A DNA stretch of 9,932 nucleotides, taken from positions 1-9,932 of the forward strand of contig JAIRXZ010000080.1 in NCBI GenBank assembly GCA_031267995.1, given 5' to 3'. The translations under genes and the position numbers were made by a program. Source of the DNA: Odoribacteraceae bacterium. GTDB taxonomy: Bacteria; Bacteroidota; Bacteroidia; Bacteroidales; Marinifilaceae. The notes under the pieces were generated by a model. It worked only from the letters and a program-made list of their open reading frames with translations. It did not search any database and was not told the DNA's origin. Below are positions 8,123 through 9,932 of the stretch, piece after piece; positions within the stretch are counted from its first letter, which is position 1, and every line of letters starts with the position of its first letter.

Positions 8123-8670
8123 AACAGCAGCAACAACGCGGGATGATCCTTCAACGCCACCCGCAACTCCTTTAGCCCCAGCCGGAGCAACGTCTTGATC
8201 GTGTTCACGGAAACGCGCAACTCCCCGGCCGCCTCCTTGTAACTGCGCTCCATCAGCACCACGCGCTCCACCACGCGACGCGTCTTCTCCGGGAGCGCCT
8301 CGAGGGCGCGCGCCACCACCCCCGCGGCCTCGTCATCCATCGTCTCCGCCTCGCGACAAGCAATCTGGTAATGTGGAAGGTCGAGCGTGCCCAGCGGCAA
8401 ACTCCTCTTTTCGAGAAAATTGATACACGCGTTCTTCACCACGGTAAAAAGATAAGTGGCCAACGCCCCCTCCGCCACCCGACCGAGGTTCCCGCCGTTC
8501 CACAACTTCACGAACTGCTCCTGCACGATATCCTCCGCCTCCTCCAACCGGTGTACGAACGTGTTGGCAAACACCACCAACGGGCGGTAATAACGCCTGA
8601 ACAGGAGGGTTAAATCCTCCCTTCCGCTTGTCCCCGTTGGGTCATCTGTCCTTATCATTCGTGGAGTCAT
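8041..8670 (-). CDS. ECF-subfamily RNA polymerase sigma factor
   Basis: A sigma-70 family regulator of about 209 residues, expected to be held by the neighbouring FecR and to direct transcription of the susCD genes. Region 2 covers about 20-88 (LFRRYYRPLVVFA, then EDIVQEQFVKLW at 46-57), and region 4 covers about 118-172 with the DNA-binding helix-turn-helix YKEAAGELRVSVNTIKTLL. The linker between them is short and no extra domain is present. I chose the ATG at 8670 (MTPRMIRTDD). An ATG at 8658 is also possible, and an in-frame GTG at 8715 would add 15 residues that are unusual for the family. The natural family end would be near LLLLFFH; the 24 residues after it (HPFTHPFSHPFF and on to RRIDRQ) are encoded by the 73-bp repeat array and are probably an accidental extension. 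Confidence 0.93.
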   Translation of the reverse strand: MTPRMIRTDDPTGTSGREDLTLLFRRYYRPLVVFANTFVHRLEEAEDIVQEQFVKLWNGGNLGRVAEGALATYLFTVVKNACINFLEKRSLPLGTLDLPHYQIACREAETMDDEAAGVVARALEALPEKTRRVVERVVLMERSYKEAAGELRVSVNTIKTLLRLGLKELRVALKDHPALLLLFFHPFTHPFSHPFFDKYCLPARRIDRQ

Positions 8671-8712
8671 GTGACAAATCGCGTAAATCTTCACCGCGAA
8701 GCTAAATTTTTT

Positions 8713-8750
8713 CACGAACTTTCACGATATTCGTGTTTAAAAAATCACGA
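8713..8750. promoter_or_regulatory. CACGA repeats upstream of the sigma gene, possible operator
   Basis: The pentamer CACGA occurs at 8713, 8723 and 8746, and its complement TCGTG at 8731. CACGA and TCGTG at 8723-8735 form a symmetric site with a 3-base spacer, and TCGTG at 8731 with CACGA at 8746 forms a second inverted pair. The cluster lies 43-80 bases upstream of the chosen sigma start in an A+T-richer patch, where a promoter or regulator site would be expected. No convincing Bacteroidota promoter (TAnnTTTG) could be placed, so the role is a guess. Confidence 0.3.
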
Positions 8751-8900
8751 GCACGCCCCCGGAAACCAATTAAGCAAAACTCGCCACCGACAGACACGCG
8801 AAATGACACAACCGGCCGCGGAAAACCCGCGAACACTCTCTGCGCGTGTGCGCCCTTCCCCCCACGTGCACCCCGACAACACACCCTAACGATAACAATA
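8716..8900. other. Gene-free upstream region of the sigma gene
   Basis: Apart from the CACGA cluster, I see no gene, tRNA or strong hairpin here. Open frames crossing it have no domain and run into the repeats further right. Transcription of the sigma gene must start in this stretch or in the repeat island beyond it. Confidence 0.6.
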
Positions 8901-8987
8901 TGCTGTAGGGGCGCGCCTCGCGTGCACCCTTTCCCCGTGTTGTACCCTTTCGCTGGCGCGGGCTTGTAGCCCGTGCCTCCACCGGGG
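8901..8987. repeat. Composite palindromic module, copy 1
   Basis: The unit begins TGCTGTAGGGGCG, passes through a G+C-rich imperfect palindrome to GTGCACCC, then a spacer, then GCTGGCGCGGGCTTGTAGCC (starting at 8952), ending CGTGCCTCCACCGG. The second part is itself a hairpin (GGGCT against AGCCC). The same two-part order recurs at 9436-9511, so the two halves travel together. The type is reminiscent of short intergenic repeats seen in many Bacteroidota genomes (from memory). Confidence 0.75.
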
Positions 8988-9014
8988 TCATGATTGTTGG
9001 CTTTTGTTGTTTGG

Positions 9015-9231
9015 GCTTCGACAGGCTCAGCCACCGTGGTAGTGGTGGCTTCGACAGGCTCAGCCACCGCGGTAGTGGTGGTGGCTTCGACAGGCTCAGC
9101 CACCGTATAATAGCCGCTGTGGCTGAGCACCATAGTGGTGGCTGAGATTGTCGAAGCCCCGGTACAATTTCGACAGGCTAGCCACCTCCCCGGTGGCTGA
9201 GCACCATAGTGGTGGCTGAGCTTGTCGAAGC
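9015..9231. repeat. Cluster of CTTCGACAGGCTCAGCCACC repeats, direct and inverted
   Basis: Three direct copies of the 21-base unit (G plus CTTCGACAGGCTCAGCCACC) lie at 9015-9035, 9048-9068 and 9084-9104. Two inverted copies lie at 9137-9157 and 9211-9231, with one or two changes (GATTGTCG and GCTTGTCG in place of the expected GCCTGTCG). A further direct copy at 9169-9186 has lost one base. A shorter piece reading GTGGCTGAGCACCATAGTGG is present near 9119 and again near 9193. The left half is mostly direct and the right half mostly inverted, so one strand could fold into a long cruciform. Open frames here translate to repeated VAEPVEA, a spurious peptide I have often seen annotated from this repeat. 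Confidence 0.93.
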
Positions 9232-9243
9232 CATTGGATAATG

Positions 9244-9341
9244 CTGTAGGGGCGAATAATTATTCGCCCTTCCCCGCGTGTGCACCCGCGACGTGTTTTG
9301 CTTTACAGGCGGTGAGGGCGAATAATTATTCGCCCCTACAG
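9244..9341. repeat. Paired palindromes GGGCGAATAATTATTCGCCC in inverted orientation
   Basis: A perfect 20-base palindrome occurs at 9250-9269 and again at 9316-9335. Flanks make the two copies inverted relative to each other: CTGTAG precedes the first and CTACAG follows the second. The outer arms therefore match for about 27 bases across a 46-base centre. Each copy could also form its own hairpin with an A+T-rich tip. No gene overlaps. Confidence 0.93.
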
Positions 9342-9342
9342 T

Positions 9343-9431
9343 GTTACCGGTGTTGTCGTTAGGCGGGAAAGGGCGCACACGCGGGTGCGCCCTTACAACG
9401 TTCGCACACCACGACAACAACACCGGTAAAC
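9343..9431. repeat. Nested inverted repeat around a GGGCGCAC hairpin
   Basis: The arms TTACCGGTGTTGTCGT (9344-9359) and the complementary stretch ending at 9429 pair except for a 3-base insertion in the right arm (an extra ACA/TGT). Inside lies a second hairpin, GGGCGCAC against GTGCGCCC (9371-9392), whose flank CTTACAAC resembles the CTACA flank of the neighbouring repeats. The result is a hairpin inside a hairpin of about 89 bases. It looks like a member of the TGTAGGGGCG repeat family with extended outer arms. Confidence 0.8.
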
Positions 9432-9435
9432 ATAC

Positions 9436-9511
9436 GGGGGCGCCCCTCGCGGGTGCCCTTCCCGCGTGTGTATTTCCGCTGGCGCGGGCTTGCAGTCCGT
9501 GCCACCACCGG
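9436..9511. repeat. Composite palindromic module, copy 2
   Basis: This repeats the two-part module of 8901-8987: GGGGGCGCCCCTCGCGGGTG and CCC, a spacer containing CCCGCGTGTG, then GCTGGCGCGGGCTTGCAGTC (starting at 9479) and CGTGCC. The spacer differs in length and the hairpin carries two substitutions compared with copy 1. The duplicated order shows that the two hairpins form one unit here and are not placed independently. Confidence 0.8.
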
Positions 9512-9534
9512 AAGGCCACCTTTTCGTTGGAAAA

Positions 9535-9563
9535 TGTTGTAGGGGCGCCCCTCGCGGGTGCCC
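9535..9563. repeat. Solo copy of the TGTAGGGGCG repeat
   Basis: TGTTGTAGGGGCGCCCCTCG continuing to GGGTGCCC matches the first half of the composite module, here without the GCTGGCGCGGG half. It is the third copy in this arrangement within about 650 bases. Confidence 0.8.
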
Positions 9564-9576
9564 ACCTCTTTGTGTA

Positions 9577-9709
9577 GAGACGTAGCGTGCTACGTCTCAC
9601 GTCTGGGGTGCGATTGCTTTCCAAGTCCTGAGACGTAGCACGCTACGTCTCTACAGAGATCGTCAAGCCCATATCCGTACATCAGTAGAGACGTAGCGTG
9701 CTACGTCTC
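9577..9709. repeat. Three GAGACGTAGC / GCTACGTCTC palindromes
   Basis: A 22-base near-perfect palindrome with arms GAGACGTAGC and GCTACGTCTC occurs at 9577-9598, 9630-9651 and 9688-9709. The two central bases are not symmetric and give an orientation: the first and third copies read GT on the plus strand, the second reads AC. The flanking GTA is on the left of copies one and three and its complement TAC on the right of copy two, confirming alternate orientation. Each could form a 10-bp stem. I see no gene across them. Confidence 0.93.
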
Positions 9710-9749
9710 AGGTACCGGGCAGCCCTTTCTCGTACCTGGCGGTCACCAC

Positions 9750-9808
9750 AAAAAAAGCTCCCCCGGTAAAATCCTTGTAGCCGTCGCGGATTCAAGGATC
9801 GGGGGAGC
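9750..9808 (-). terminator. Bipartite rho-independent terminator
   Basis: Read on the minus strand, the stem GCTCCCCCG (9808-9800) pairs with CGGGGGAGC (9765-9757) and is followed at once by seven T (9756-9750). A second stem inside it, ATCCTTG against CAAGGAT (9799-9793 with 9777-9771), stacks after a 5-base bulge. The T run is only on the minus-strand side, so it ends a transcript entering from the right edge and not one leaving to the right. It also insulates the repeat island and the sigma gene from that transcript. Confidence 0.85.
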
Positions 9809-9874
9809 GGGTTCACTTACAGAGCGGATACTGTACAGCGAACGTCGATTTAAGAATGAACTTCTAAATTAAAA

Positions 9875-9932
9875 TTAACGATGAAAGTAAAATTTCTTCT
9901 TGACGTTTGTCCACCCGCGGCCGCCGCCTTGT
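9875..9932 (-). CDS. Possible C-terminal fragment of an unidentified gene
   Basis: From the right edge, a minus-strand frame reads 18 codons, QGGGRGWTNVKKKFYFHR, and then TAA. The terminator with its T run on the same strand lies about 65 bases further on, which is the normal place for a gene end in this phylum and is the main reason for calling it. The glycine-rich then basic tail is not enough to name a family. On the opposite strand an ATG at 9881 opens MKVKFLLDVCPPAAAAL, preceded by A+T-rich sequence, so a gene starting rightward is a real alternative. Confidence 0.35.
   Translation of the reverse strand, partial: QGGGRGWTNVKKKFYFHR

Noticed and set aside
8671..8715. GTG at 8715 as the start of the sigma factor, and a TAGCTTCG sequence near 8702 as its promoter element
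   Set aside because: The family normally begins about 20 residues before the LFRRYYRP stretch, which fits the ATG at 8670. The promoter candidate deviates from TAnnTTTG and has no good upstream partner.
8702..9133. Minus-strand open frame containing repeated VAEPVEA as a protein gene
   Set aside because: The peptide is the translation of the CTTCGACAGG intergenic repeat, and the rest of the frame is other repeat sequence without a domain.
9178..9624. Minus-strand open frame of 148 codons over the palindrome island
   Set aside because: It is built from several unrelated palindromic repeats and has no domain, credible start or neighbour.

Overview
The window looks like G+C-rich chromosomal DNA from a member of the Bacteroidota, probably Bacteroidales. 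The evidence is a SusC/SusD outer-membrane pair preceded by a Bacteroidota-type FecR anti-sigma factor and an ECF sigma factor, start sites without clear Shine-Dalgarno sequences, and families of intergenic palindromes of the kind common in this phylum. Genus cannot be read from the sequence.

All five complete genes lie on the minus strand. In transcription order they are: ECF sigma factor (8670-8041), FecR-type transmembrane anti-sigma factor (7736-6624), SusC-like TonB-dependent transporter with an N-terminal STN signalling domain (6579-2971), SusD-like surface lipoprotein (2958-1519), and a small lipoprotein (1506-586) resembling the SusCD-associated putative zinc metallopeptidases but lacking HExxH. 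The last three genes are 12 bases apart. A strong rho-independent terminator (501-468) closes the unit. The likely logic is cell-surface signalling: substrate captured by SusD/SusC is sensed through the STN domain, passed to the periplasmic part of FecR, and this frees the sigma factor to drive the locus. No glycoside hydrolase or other clear catabolic enzyme is present, so the substrate is unknown.

The rest of the window is unusually rich in repeats. Positions 1-280 hold a 21-bp tandem array with the palindrome ACGTACGT in every unit and T-tracts between, decaying into recognisable relics up to about 440. The sigma-fecR gap (7737-8122) is filled by a 73-bp tandem repeat that also supplies the last residues of the sigma factor and an alternative fecR start codon. 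From 8901 to 9709, upstream of the sigma gene, there is a gene-free island made of at least four families of direct and inverted palindromic repeats. At the right edge a bipartite terminator (9808-9750) and an 18-codon C-terminal fragment suggest that another minus-strand gene ends just inside the window.

The genes themselves are a familiar Bacteroidota system. The points worth a second look are the degenerate metallopeptidase, the helically phased 21-bp array, and the 73-bp array that has rewritten the ends of the two regulatory genes.
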